Assembly: GCA_964019425.1 (NCBI GenBank)
Contig: OZ025826.1
Span: 186,001-250,000 of the forward strand
Direction of reading: 5' to 3'
Length of the DNA stretch: 64,000 nucleotides
DNA from: Flectonema sp. DT1601
Taxonomy: Eukaryota > Euglenozoa > Diplonemea > Diplonemida > Diplonemidae
In this document: in pieces, positions 1-11,245 of the stretch
Layout of the letters: each line of letters opens with the position of its first letter
Position numbering within the stretch: the stretch's first letter is position 1
Made by a program: the position numbers and the translations under genes
The notes under the pieces: model-generated
Database searches by the model: none
Told to the model about the DNA's origin: nothing
Seen by the model: the letters and a program-made list of their open reading frames with translations, nothing else

Positions 1-728
1 GATCCGCAACTCACTTCGACATCTTTTTTTGACGTGTGAGGAATTGAATTTCGTCGTTGTTGACGAGGACTTTTTAAAATAAGCTTTAGTCTTGATGCCT
101 GCTTATCAAGACCCGACTCTTCTGAAGCTGTAAGTGGTGTCATCCTCTCACTTTCATAGTATAAAAAAAACTCTTCAAAATCGATTGATAAAAATTTTGA
201 AATTTCTGATGAAACTGAAGGAAGAATTTTTTTTAATTTCTCCTCAGATTCCTCTGATATCTCTAACACTAAGGTACCAGAAGCGTCTAATACAGCACCC
301 ATTGCTTTGAATGTTGACAACGCTTCGATCTCTAGTTTAGATTCAATAAGTTCGTTGACCCTTTTACTTTCAGGTAACTCAATTCCTTCAGGATAAAGAC
401 TCACAACACTACGCTTTGATTCAACCAACGCATTGTATGCCTCTCTCGACTCTATCTCTTTTGAGTGTTGTTGTAGTAGCGTTTGCACTTTTTTATGATT
501 TTGAACTACGATGATTAATTCTTTCAAACCAAGAAGTTTTCTACCATCTTCACAATTAGTGTATGTTGTTGAATCAAATACATCATTTAAACATTTATTA
601 TCGGGTGAGATGCTTAAGATACGAAGGAACTCTTCTGCTTCTATTCGATTAGCCATTCCTCTTTTGTCAAATAGTCTCTTCACTCTCTCTTCTTCATTCT
701 GTGTTAGTAATGTTGTCGATGATATCAT
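1..728 (-). CDS. Partial gene; EF-hand-like N-terminus, function unknown
   Basis: The frame opens at the ATG at 728..726 on the minus strand and stays open to base 1 (242 codons), so the 3' part lies outside the window. The start MISSTTLLTQ is followed by a stretch at residues 14-50 (VKRLFDKRG...EEFLRIL) with the helix-loop-helix spacing of an EF-hand, but the loop lacks the full set of acidic calcium ligands, so calcium binding is doubtful. The rest is charged and mostly helical with Ser- and Lys-rich patches. I recognise no family. The last bases contain GTGAGT, which could be an intron donor, so the final residues may not be coding. Codon use is AT-rich like the other single-copy genes. 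That this is a gene is fairly sure from the length of the open frame; the EF-hand assignment is an inference. Confidence 0.6.
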   Translation of the reverse strand, partial: MISSTTLLTQNEEERVKRLFDKRGMANRIEAEEFLRILSISPDNKCLNDVFDSTTYTNCEDGRKLLGLKELIIVVQNHKKVQTLLQQHSKEIESREAYNALVESKRSVVSLYPEGIELPESKRVNELIESKLEIEALSTFKAMGAVLDASGTLVLEISEESEEKLKKILPSVSSEISKFLSIDFEEFFLYYESERMTPLTASEESGLDKQASRLKLILKSPRQQRRNSIPHTSKKDVEVSCG

Positions 729-1321
729 TATCAAGTTATCATTATATTTATTGTGTGTCTGAATGAAATAAATAATACTTAGTTTTTTTTTTTTGTTTGT
801 TTGTTTGAAGGGAAATGAGAGAGAGAGAGAATTAAATAATAAAAAAAAATATATAAAAAAAAAAGAGAGAAAAAAAAAAAAAATGATTCTCTTTTTTTTT
901 CTTATCACCAAAGACAACAGGTGTGTTCGGATGAAAGGGATAGGGCTACAGATACAGAGAGGTAGTAAAGAATTCTTTTTTCTTATGTTTTTGGCTAGGG
1001 GGAAAAAAAAATAAATGAAACAAAATCGCAAGGGAATCAAAAGCCACAGGAAGTTAAATTATCACTTCGCTGTCACTTAGTAACTGGCAGTCCATCGAGT
1101 TCGTAATCAGTAGTTTCTTTGAATCGAAAACAACTTTTTTTTTTTTGTTCGTGCGAAACAGTTGCAAAATCCTAATAAAGGAATGGGTCATGATTCTTTC
1201 TACCGAACAACAGGTTTTGTAGGTACAAAAAAAAAAAAAAAAAAAAAAACCGTTTATATTTTCTTTTAAAAAAATGTTGTCCTGTTTTTTTCTCATCCAT
1301 TTTTTTTTTTTTTTTTTTTTT
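729..1321. other. Intergenic spacer with A/T homopolymers
   Basis: Low-complexity DNA: T-run near 783-793, A-runs near 841-883 and 1206-1228, T-run near 1300-1323. A short minus-strand open stretch at 1054-1296 contains a poly-Phe segment encoded by the T-run. Its downstream half (about 1054-1190) reads smoothly and might be a 3' exon of the gene ending at 1322, but no convincing donor/acceptor pair in frame was found. Otherwise nothing is seen. Confidence 0.5.
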
Positions 1322-4102
1322 TTAGGAAAACATCGAAATCACACTTCTCGTATCGATGTGCTCATAGATGAGAGTTATTTTCTTAAACAGGAATGTCAAC
1401 ACTTCGAGAGTTTCCTTGGAGTCATCTGCTATTGGAGACAGGTTATTCACACTTCTACTAGCTGAAATATGAAAAGCCGCAACTTTATCAAAATAAATTA
1501 AATCTTTACTGAGAAGAAGAGACATCAGGCAATCAAGTCCTAAATAGTTCGTTGCTATTTTTAAATCATTCCAATCAGATGTTGACAGGTGACTTGGAGT
1601 TATGTTTTCAGATAAATATAAAATTATATGTTTTAAAGCAGTTGTGGTTACCTCTTCAATAATTATTCTATCCTCCTCATCACGCATGATTGGGAGCTCT
1701 GAGTCTTCATCGAGAAGACTGTATAAGAAGGTATGTTGAGGGATGTTTTGTTTTTTAATCTTGAAAGATTCCTTCTTTTCAGGTGTTGTAAATGTCACCC
1801 AACTACTTTCGTCATCGATGAAATCTCCTCTTTTGATTTCGTCATTCTGTTGTAAGAATTTCGTCAAGTCGAGTCGTTCATCGCATGAAAGTTCTTCAGA
1901 TATTAAATCCAATTCTTTGGACATTCCAATTTCAATTTCTTTTAATTTCTGTTGAACGCTGATCATCGAAGGCAGTATCGATTTAATATGATCAAGGATT
2001 ATAATTCCTTCATAATTCTTACAAAGATTATCAACCATGAGACGGATTAAAGCGAATTGCTTTCCAACAGACCTGCATGCACCTAATCTATCTCTGTCTA
2101 CGTTATCCCCATCAATCTGACGTGAATGCATTAAGGTTGCTAAAAGAAGTTGTTTGACTCTCTTTTCAGCTACTAACGCATTGAGATGACTGTATATGTC
2201 GGTTGTTGTTTTTGATTGTTCAGAGAACCGATCGTTGAATCCCAGCATTGCTTCCCAGACTGCTAGTCTTCGACGGGGATCTAGTTTGATATTTTGAAAT
2301 TGTGTTGTTAACATATTTACGAGTTTCTCTTCTCCAGTTGCAACTTTTTGATGGACATGAGCGTACAACACGTAGATACTGTCTGCCAACCATCGAAGTC
2401 TTGAAACATTCTTAACGGTTTCCTTCTCTCCTCCACAAGGAATTGAATCTAAATCTTTAATCATGTAGACGATTGTTAACAGTTGTTGTTGTTCTGATAA
2501 TTTAGAAGTTCCTTTTATCTCTTTAATAACACTTCTGATATCCTCATCAAGCGTTTGTAAATGAGTTTCTTTAATATTCTTCCACAGACCTTTAGAAGCA
2601 ACTGGTAAGATGTAGTTCACAAGTCTCCAAGGTTGGAACTGTCCTTTTGGTGATGACTTTCTATTAAATTGTTGAAGTTGACTACACATTCGTAACAGAG
2701 ATTGAAAGAACTTGGTAGGTTGGAAATGTAACTTTGGAAACAGATGAGGTTGAACACCACTCTGAGATGCCAACGTACTTAAAAGACCTCCAGCTGGGAG
2801 TGGTGGAGCAGGTGGGGGTGCAGAACCTGCTGCCGTTGATGGTGGTGGAGGTGGAGGTGGAACACCAGCAGGTGGTAAAAGTCCCATCCCTGGCACTGTT
2901 GCACTCCCAACTGGTGGTGGCGGAGGTGGAACACCAGCAGGAGGTTGAGTAACCACACTTGACCTAACAGGTTCTCCGTTAGTCTTCGTAAACCCAACAA
3001 ATTGAGCCACCTGTTTGACATCAACGGATTGGAGTTCTTCAACAATCCGATCACTCGATTCAAAAAATAATTTCAACTTCTCCTTCACTGGAGCTGACGT
3101 CCGCGGACTCGCAATAAGTGAACGACAACCTCTCATCCTTTGCGTTATCTCATTCAGATTATTGACATCGACGGCTGCCTCAACAACACCAACAGCACCT
3201 TCGAGGATTGGCCATAAAATAGTTTCCGGGTATCGAAGGAGTTCTCCTTCTGGATCGTAGCGGTCGAATCTCTGAATCATTTCTCGTAACAAGGGACCTT
3301 TTAGTTCACCCAAGAGGTATATGTTGAACCCTTCAACTGGTCTTTCGGGAAACAAGTCTTGAAGAAATATTAAAATAGTTTTCATGAATTTGCAAAACCT
3401 CTGAGTCTTAATCTCCTTCACGAATAATAAAAGAGGTTGCAACTGCTCAACTAATTCTTTAAATTCAAATATTACAAAAGCCCAAGAAGCGAGTAGAGTC
3501 TCAGGCTGATAAATATTTGATTTTTGTAAAACGTGAAGAAGAAGAGACATTCCTCCAACATCAGTACTTGGTTGGATACCACCCGAGTGTTTTAATACCT
3601 GTTGTAGTGTGATGACAAACTGCTCTGGGTCTCGTAAGTTCGATTCATCCCAAAGAGATAGGACATCACAAATATTTTGAAAAGCAGATTGCTCAGCTGT
3701 TTTTGGATCTCTGATTCTATTAACAGCTGGATCACGTGCTCCAGGTTCAATTTGTTGCATTTGCATCTTCAATCTCCTCAATGGTGCTTCCAACCAGATT
3801 GGATTCGCATGGTCAACTCGACATATCAAATTCTTTTTTAATAGAAGTTGTTCCTTAGAGAGATCAACCAGGTGGGGTTTCAGCCAATTAATTTCTTCAC
3901 TGAGACCTTCCCAGAAATCTGCAACATCTCGAACAGAGTTCCTGCCTGCTATCTTCTGTAAGCTTGTGACGTCACACAGAGACTCACCAACTTCGAGTAA
4001 TAATGACAATGGTCGTTTCTTCTTCTTCTTCTTTACTTCATTATTTCTTGTCTGTTTCAGGTACGGAAGCAGACTCTGAGGAGCGATGCTGGAAACAGAC
4101 AT
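1322..4102 (-). CDS. Large proline-rich protein, formin-like (FH1-type tract) with BTB-like C-terminus
   Basis: Single open frame of 926 aa from ATG at 4102. Residues 1-380 are helical with a basic KKKKKKR patch near residue 25. Residues about 385-440 are an FH1-like tract with two runs of six to seven prolines (AGVPPPPPPV, AGVPPPPPPPS), the type that binds profilin or SH3/WW domains. Residues about 450-760 are helical, where an FH2 actin-nucleation domain would lie, but I could not find the FH2 signature (GNYMN-type motif), so a true formin is not proven. Residues about 775-865 (FKIKKQNIP...TFLYSLL...YLSENI...LGLDCLMSLLL) have the spacing of a BTB/potassium-channel tetramerisation fold, which would mediate self-assembly. 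TAA is followed at once by a long A-run. Alternatives are a diverged formin or a proline-rich scaffold. Gene call firm, function tentative. Confidence 0.75.
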   Translation of the reverse strand: MSVSSIAPQSLLPYLKQTRNNEVKKKKKKRPLSLLLEVGESLCDVTSLQKIAGRNSVRDVADFWEGLSEEINWLKPHLVDLSKEQLLLKKNLICRVDHANPIWLEAPLRRLKMQMQQIEPGARDPAVNRIRDPKTAEQSAFQNICDVLSLWDESNLRDPEQFVITLQQVLKHSGGIQPSTDVGGMSLLLHVLQKSNIYQPETLLASWAFVIFEFKELVEQLQPLLLFVKEIKTQRFCKFMKTILIFLQDLFPERPVEGFNIYLLGELKGPLLREMIQRFDRYDPEGELLRYPETILWPILEGAVGVVEAAVDVNNLNEITQRMRGCRSLIASPRTSAPVKEKLKLFFESSDRIVEELQSVDVKQVAQFVGFTKTNGEPVRSSVVTQPPAGVPPPPPPVGSATVPGMGLLPPAGVPPPPPPPSTAAGSAPPPAPPLPAGGLLSTLASQSGVQPHLFPKLHFQPTKFFQSLLRMCSQLQQFNRKSSPKGQFQPWRLVNYILPVASKGLWKNIKETHLQTLDEDIRSVIKEIKGTSKLSEQQQLLTIVYMIKDLDSIPCGGEKETVKNVSRLRWLADSIYVLYAHVHQKVATGEEKLVNMLTTQFQNIKLDPRRRLAVWEAMLGFNDRFSEQSKTTTDIYSHLNALVAEKRVKQLLLATLMHSRQIDGDNVDRDRLGACRSVGKQFALIRLMVDNLCKNYEGIIILDHIKSILPSMISVQQKLKEIEIGMSKELDLISEELSCDERLDLTKFLQQNDEIKRGDFIDDESSWVTFTTPEKKESFKIKKQNIPQHTFLYSLLDEDSELPIMRDEEDRIIIEEVTTTALKHIILYLSENITPSHLSTSDWNDLKIATNYLGLDCLMSLLLSKDLIYFDKVAAFHISASRSVNNLSPIADDSKETLEVLTFLFKKITLIYEHIDTRSVISMFS

Positions 4103-4632
4103 TTATTTTTCGCTGCGGATTCCTATTTAATACGGGTGAAAAGAATACTACAGTGAAGCTCAACTCATTCTTATAAAGTAAAAACTATCAGTCGGTTTAA
4201 ATCCCTACTCCGATTTATCACACGGATATCACACATAGTTGATTCCTAATATAGGAAATAAAAATAATTATAATCAATCAAAGAGAAAAAAGTCGGAGGA
4301 AAAAAACTATGTCAGGAGACTGAACGCAAATAAAAGAATCGGCCTAGGTTAGGCTACTTGTGAGGAATTTTTTTTTTAAAAAATAATTTAAATAAATAAA
4401 AGCCATCTAACAAAGAAAAAAAAAAAAAAAAAAAAAGAATTACCAATTCAAGCGATCGAAAATCTATAAATAAAATAAAAATAAAAAATATTTAAAAATC
4501 GTGTAGAGCCGGTAAGAATAGTCTAGTTGGGTACATTTGTTTAACAAGTAAATAAAAAAAAATATAAAAAAAAATTTACCAAAATTTTCTCTTCGTCACG
4601 ATTTTAGAAAAAAGATTAATAAATATAAAAAT
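4103..4632. other. Intergenic spacer, AT-rich
   Basis: Lies between the start of the proline-rich gene and the stop of the coiled-coil gene. Very A-rich on the + strand with an A-run near 4412-4434. No open frame, repeat or RNA gene recognised. It must hold the 5' leader of the first gene and the 3' end of the second. Confidence 0.5.
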
Positions 4633-7600
4633 TTAATGTCGGTCAGGAAGATCAATCGTTGAAGACAAGTCAAAAACCTGTTTTATTTTCTTTCTTCATA
4701 AGTTTAAGAAAACCCTATTTGAGGTACGCAAACAACAATAACAACAACACACCTGATCAACTGGTGGTGGCGGCTTAGGACTGATACTCAACACCGTGAC
4801 ACTCTTTGAAGATTCAGCACTTCTGTTATTTATTTATTTTTGTTTTATTTTTTTAAAAAAAAAACTCAAAACCACAAAAAAAAAGAAAAAAAACACATAC
4901 TGAGGTGAGTGGTATTTCGATGAAGGTGGTGGAGTTCCCTTTTTGGATGACATACTGATTGTGATGTTAATTAACTTCGTTAGTCTACAAATAGTAAGCT
5001 CACAGAATAAGGATGGTTGTCTGAGAAGTCGAGACTTGAACTGGACCACAGTAGAAGCTCTGTCTAATCCAACAGCAGTAATGATGTCACCTGGTAGAAT
5101 ACCAGATTGAGATGCGCTACCACCTGCTGTTGTTCCCGTAACCATTATCTTCGAATTGCAGAGAGAACAATGGTGAGAACGATCGGCTAATTCCATTCCA
5201 AGATTTGAAAAGTTATGATACGAATACGACCTCATTGTTGAATCACTTCCTTTCCTCTGTCTGTTCGTCGACGGTGATAACGACGGAGATGCAATCGTTT
5301 CCAACGCAGCAAGCCTCTTTTCAACGTTGCTTATGTCGAGATTGCTTGACTTTATATTAGACATCCACCTTAGTAACCATCTTGACATTAAGAATCTACT
5401 GTTTGCTGCGAATAGCGTTCCAGAACATCTATTTCTACAACTTCTGTATATTATTACTTCCCTTTCCGCTGCAGCGACTCTCAGGTATATTTCATTATTG
5501 ATTGCAGTGGATGCGTTGAGTTGTTTCAGTCTGTGAACTTCGTCCATTTTCTTTTCTAATAATTTATCCTTATCACGACCTTGAACTATTTGAGTATCGA
5601 CAACCCATTTATAAAATCTCTTTGAGAGGATGCGATCTCTACGTCTGCCAGCTAAAATCCAAGACAAATTTGAGATGTAGGAAATGTGTTTTAATTTATT
5701 CCAATACTTCTGAAGTATGATTAGACTATTAGCGATGGTTACACTACGAGAAGGAGCTGGTGATGGTCTTCCAGGACGTCCACCGTGTAAGATTTCCTTC
5801 ACTGAAGAATCTGAGCCAAACAATTCTCTAACTTCAGGACCGTTCGATAAGAAAGAGTTTGGTGACTTCAGAGGTGCCGCTACCGTCGATGGCGAAGAGA
5901 CGACCGATTCAAAGGATTCGATTGTTCTTCGAAGAGTTTCTTTTGATCCAATAATCTGAGATTCTTTCTTTAAAAGTTGTTCTTTTATTCCCTGTAGTCT
6001 CCTTTCTTCTCTTCTCAGGTTTGCACTTGCGTCACGTTCCCTTTTTCCAGTGTCATCAATCTCATGAAGAAGAGTCTTCCATCTGGTAGTCACTTCAATT
6101 TCTCTCTCAGCGATGCTGGTCTCGCGAGTGTCGAGGAGCTTTTCTCGTTCTTCAGTTTCACGGCTTTTTGCTTTCAGACGTTTTTCCTTACGCTGGACGT
6201 CTTCAAGCATCCCTCGAGCTTCTTCCTCGCGACGCCTGATTTCGCGCTCCTTGGCTGCCGATGTCGCGGTTTCCTCTTCGCGGTCACGGCGGGAATTTTC
6301 GTCCTCTGTTCGTCGTTGCTTTTCAAGTTCGAGAAGGTGAGATTCTCTCGCTCTGATCTTCATTTCCATATTCTGATTCCTCTCAACGAGGTCGCGGTAC
6401 TCGTGAAGATGTTGAGAGTGAAGCTCCTCAGCAGCGGCTGCAGCGTTTGCAGCGTCTTCCTCAGCAGTTTGTGCTGCAGCTACAGCAGCCTGTGCTTGAG
6501 ATTCTATCTCTCTCGCTGTTGAGATCATGTCCTCAGCTTGTTCCTCGCGTGCTATAATTTCTCTCATTCGAGTCTCAAGAGCGCGAGACTTCGTCGAGTT
6601 GGAAGTTTTGAGTTCCTCGCGTTCTGTTTGAAGGTCAGCTGACTGGCTACTAATTCCAGACTGCGCTGATTGAAGTTGTTGTTGAGCTGATCTAAGTTCT
6701 CTTTCCTCTTCCATGATGAGTGATTCTCTCTTTGAAAGATTTGTTAACTTGCTGTCGGCTGCCAGTTCTCTTTCCTTCAGATGGGTAGTTGCCGCCTCAA
6801 CTTCTCGTTCCTTTTCTTCGATACCTCTTTCAAGTTTCTCGATACCTGAAAGACGTAATTCGTACTCTTCCAATTTATCACGAGACTCTTCTGAGATAAT
6901 GTTTGCTTCCTTTAAACGAGTTGCAGCTTCCTTTTTGGCGGCGAGGGCAGCCTTTTCAAGTTCATGTAAAGCGTTTATCTCCTTTTCCCTTTCCTTGACG
7001 GAGGCTTCCCTGTCGTTAATAAGTCGTTCTCTTCTTGTTAGGTCTTCAAATTCAACTGTTTTTATTTCAATGATGCGAATCTGTTTTGATATTTTAATTT
7101 CTCTCTCGAGTAGAACAGCTTCTCTGGATTCTGCTTCTGTTAAGATTGCAGTCGCGTTCTTTTGTTTTTTATGAAAGTTGTTTTCTTGTGTTTCAAGTGT
7201 TTGTTCTCTCTTTGTTAATGATTGTTGAAGACTGCGTTGTTTAGATTCCTGCTTGTTGACTTCTACAGATAATGAATTCAACTCCACTTCTCTGTTAAGA
7301 ATAACTTCCTTGTCGTGAGTGAGCGTTAGTTGTTTTTGTTTGATATCTGATTGCTGACTTGCGACGGTTTCTTGGATGAGTAGTAGTTCTGATTTGTGTT
7401 TTTGCAAAGCAACTTCTCTCAAACTTAATATATCTTTTTGTTTTATTACTTCATCAGATGCCTTGTCTGTGTCTAATTGTTGTTGACGAGTTGATGCTTC
7501 TCGTCGGTCTATTTCAATTCTTTGATTTGCCAAATCAGTTTCTTGTTTTTGAAGAAGTGATTTAGTGACGTTGTTATCATCCATAACCTTCTTAATAACT

Positions 7601-10600
7601 TCAGACTCGGCTTCGTAATATTTGAGAGAAGATTCAACTTCCTTCTCTCTCTCGATGATGGACTTTTCTCTTTTTGAGATTTGATCCATCTTAGCGTCTA
7701 ATTGTTTCTTTGATTCCGTTAGCTCTGTGTCCATTATTGATAGCTCTTCGTGTTTAATCTCAAGTAGTGCGTCATTCGACATAATCTTCTTCGATTTAAC
7801 TTCAAGTTCGATTCCCTCTCTCTCTGTTTTTTCCTGTAAATCTTTAAGTCGACTCTTCGTTATTTTAATTTCATGTAATTCTGAAGATACTTCTCGTTGG
7901 ATTTCTTCTCTGGTTGTCTTCTCGAAGGTCGCTTCTTTTATTTCAAGTTTTCGTTGTGACTCATTGAGCTCGTGATGCTGCTTTTGGAGACTGCGAGTTT
8001 CAAGCTTGACAGCTGCTTCTCTCTCACGTATTTCTTGTGATGTTTTAGATTGACTTGCTTCCATGTCTGTGATGTGTTGTTCTCGGGTAGTGAGTTCCTT
8101 TCGTAATGTAGAGTACTGTGTTTCTAAAACTACGATTTCACTTTCCCTTTTTGCCAACTCAGTTGATTTCGTATTTAACTTCGATGACAATTCAGAAAGT
8201 TTTGTTTCTTCATTCTCAGTTGATATCATTCTGTCACGTAGAGTTGATTCACGTAGCTCTAATTCTTCATTCACAGTTCTGATTTCATCTCTCAGTTGTT
8301 GTGTTTGTAACAAGTCTGCTTCTGATTTGTTAGCTTTTGACTGAACGTTGTCTCTGATGGATGTCACTTCTTGACGTACTTTTTCAGACTCAATTTCCCG
8401 CTCTTGTAATTCTGTTTCTCTTTCAATCAAGGCATTCTCTCTCCTGTTGAGTGTGGTTTCCTTTTCATAGATTTCTCCTTCTCGGGTTTTCAGCTCTGCA
8501 GATCGATTCTCGATGTCGTCATTTTTTGCGTCGGCTTCCCGAGTAGATAGTTCGACAGATTCGGATAAACTTGTTAGGGTTTTTTCACGAGCTTCGAGAG
8601 AGGTAGACTGCTGCCTCAGGTCAGATTGTTGCTGGCGAAGGTCGTTTTGCAGCTGCCACACCTCCTCTCGAGAGGTGGTGAGGGCGGAATCTTGATTTTG
8701 GATTTGAGATTTCAGTAACTGAAGTTCGCGTTCGCGGGATTCGAACATGTTGCTTTTGCGTTCTGTGTCAAGCTCAAGTTGAGTTCTTTTTTCTTCAGCA
8801 ATTCGAACAGCCTCCGCAGCATCGATGACTTCTCTTTGTAGTTTCTGAGACCTTTCTTGAGAAGTTCTCTTCTCGATGGATAACTGTTCCTCGTGAAGCT
8901 GTACTTCTCTTACTCTAATTGAAAGCATGTTATTACTCTGTTCAAGTTCAAGACTTTTACTCGCTATGATAGACTGCTCGTTTCTGAGAGACTCTTCTTG
9001 AACATCAAGAGTCTGTTTACGAAGAGTAATAATTCCGTGTTCTGACTCAATGTCTTCAAGTCGTTGTTTACTTAAAGTGAGTTCAACTGACTGACTTTCA
9101 ACACTTCGGAGTTGTTGTTGTAGAGTCTTCTCCTTCTCTCTGATGAGTTCTTTTGCTGAGGAGAGTTCTGCATCGGATGTCCTTTCTTTGATTTTGAGTT
9201 CCTTTTCTAATTTTGAATAGTTTGACTTTTGATCTTTTGTAACAGATATTGACTCAGAGAGTTCCTTAGCACGTTGTGAGAGTTCCAGTTCTGCCCTGGA
9301 GACGGTGCTCTCTCTGATTGAGACATCTCGTTGAAGAGAATCATATTTAGTTCTGAGAGAGATTTCAGTAGCGCGTTGTTCTTTAAACTCAACAACAGAA
9401 CTGTTGTGGATTCTGATATCATTCTCACAGTCTATCCTCATCTGGATCAGATGTCGTTTTTGAGAACTACTCTCCTGAAGGAGGCTTTGAATTCTCCCGA
9501 TTTCAATACTTTTACCCCGAAGCTGTTCTCTGTAGAATTCAGCTTGTCCATCAATCGGATGATTGTTTTCGGATTCTCTTTCTCGTAGAAGTTGTTGTCT
9601 TTCAAAGAGAGACTTCTCTTTGTGCTTCAGTTCTATTAAGAAACTTTGATGAACTCTTTCAGCTTCTTCAATTAGAGTACGAGACTCACTGTGTGCAAAC
9701 TGTAGTAGGTTTGTTATCGTCATTTCACGTCGTGATATCTTCCATTCTCTTACTGCCAAGTCAAAGTTCTCACATCTATCTTCAGGTACAGAGGAAGTTT
9801 CAATCCCGTGGAGTTCGATATGTCGTTGTTGGAATTGCTCTGCTGTGATTTCGAATCGTTTGATTGCTTCTTCGCAAAGACGTTTTTGATTAGCCGCTTC
9901 AGCTGTTGCTGTTGCTGCTTCAATCAACTTACTCTGAAGAGTGTGTTTCTGATCATTTATGAGTTCGCGTTCTTTTCTGTTGTTGGAAATTGATTCTTCG
10001 ATCGCTTGTTTAGATAATTGAAGTACTTTCTGTTCCGCAAAGTGTTGCGTTCGCATAGTCTCAAGTGACTTGGCAGATGATTTCTGTTCTGACTCTCTGG
10101 AACGAAATGCTTCGACTTTAGATTCGAATTCGAGAGTCTTTGTGGTGTGTTTTGTTTCGAGTTCTGCAAAGTCATTCTGACGAACTTTAAGTTGGATCAT
10201 CTTGTCGTTAAGAACTTTCTCTTTTGTTACGATCAACTCCTCTCGGGTATTTAATGTGATTCGGTCTTCAGCATTCTTTCGTTCAATCGATCTGGCTTCA
10301 GTTAGGCTGCGATCAGCTGCTTCGATTTTACTCTTTTTTTGAGAAAGTTTTACTTCTAATTCCGACATCTCATTCTTAACGCGGAGTAGGTTGTTTGAAT
10401 TATTTTCGAGAGTTCGTTGAGAAGCTTCGATCTGTTGTTGATTTGCTTTACACTCGAGGAGTAACTTGTGAGCTGCTTCTTCTCTTTGGGATAAGATTGT
10501 TTCTCTTTTAGAGAGTTCGTGTAGTCTTTCGTCTGCGAGAGTTGTTTTTTCATCTGCTTTACGTTGTCGAGAAGTAATCGTTTCAAGCGACTTGGTGAGT

Positions 10601-11040
10601 TCTTCCTCGCCGTTGAGTTCTCGTTGTCGAATTCGAGATTCCCGTTTCTCAAGAAGTTGTTCAGTGTTGTCACACTCAGCCATTCTGGTAGAGACTCTTT
10701 GTTCTCTGTCGGAAATATTTTTTTCAAGTAATTGAAAGTCTTCTGACTTCTGTTGAAGAGAAGCTTCTCTCTCTCGTAGGCGGTCTTCAAGATCTCTTAA
10801 AGATGAATTGGCGTTGTTGTTGTCGGTAGTTATCATTTTCAATCTAGTTTCCCATTCTTTAAGCCTTCCTTCTTTTGCTTTTACTCCATCTGATTTTCTT
10901 AACAACATCGTCTCATGAGTTGTTGTTCTTTTTGTTCTCACAGCAATTTCTTGTAGCTTCTGTTGCAGTGCAGAGCCAGCCTTTGCTGCAGCAGCTTCAA
11001 CATCATCCCACCCTTCAGTGTCAGTAATGTTACTCCTCAT
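4633..11040 (-). CDS. Giant coiled-coil protein with C-terminal PDZ domain (three exons)
   Basis: CDS join on the minus strand: 11040..4901, 4822..4753, 4677..4633 (6255 bases, 2084 aa). Residues about 30-1680 are almost continuous coiled coil rich in Glu, Arg, Gln and Lys with recurrent R-E-x-x-L/E-R-E blocks, as in rootletin- or golgin-type structural proteins. A Gly/Pro-rich break near 1755 (GRPGRPSPAPS) precedes a region (about 1770-1900) with W-containing helices (YWNKL, FYKWV, LLRWM) that loosely recalls Sfi1-type centrin-binding repeats. Residues about 1942-2018 form a PDZ domain: LGMEL carboxylate loop, then GGSASQSGILPGDIITAVG, ending ELTICR. The tail encoded by exons 2-3 (SPKPPPPVDQVFDLSS...PDRH) is recovered only by splicing: exon 1 otherwise reads into a poly-Phe intron. 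Frame is kept across both introns. Likely role: cytoskeletal or basal-body scaffold that tethers a partner through its PDZ; this is an inference. Confidence 0.85.
4678..4752 (-). other. Intron 2 of the coiled-coil gene (75 nt)
   Basis: Donor CAG|GTGTGT, the only donor here that is not GTATGT; acceptor AATAAAACAG. Phase 0. Splicing joins PPPPVDQ to VFDLSS and a TAA stop at 4635..4633. Confidence 0.75.
4823..4900 (-). other. Intron 1 of the coiled-coil gene (78 nt)
   Basis: Donor CA|GTATGT, acceptor AATAACAG. T-rich first half, A-rich last 30 bases. Splits a Gln codon (phase 2); splicing restores CAA-AGT-GCT and an open frame, while read-through gives a Phe-rich end. Confidence 0.8.
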
Positions 11041-11245
11041 GAGTAGTTATGTTTTATATTTATGTACGTTGAGATCGAGTCATTGTTATGTATTTATTCA
11101 TCTCTTGTTGTAAATATATAATAATTAGATGTTTTTAAATAAAAAAAACAAATTACATCAAAAAAAAAAAAAAACTAAACTAATAAGTCAGAAAGTGTAA
11201 ATGACGACGTCAAATTATTCGTCTTTTCCTTGTTGAGGACGATAA

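Noticed and set aside
6064-7174. Ser/Phe-rich + strand frames of about 150 codons opposite the coiled-coil gene
   Set aside because: Antisense shadows of Glu/Arg codons in the coiled coil.
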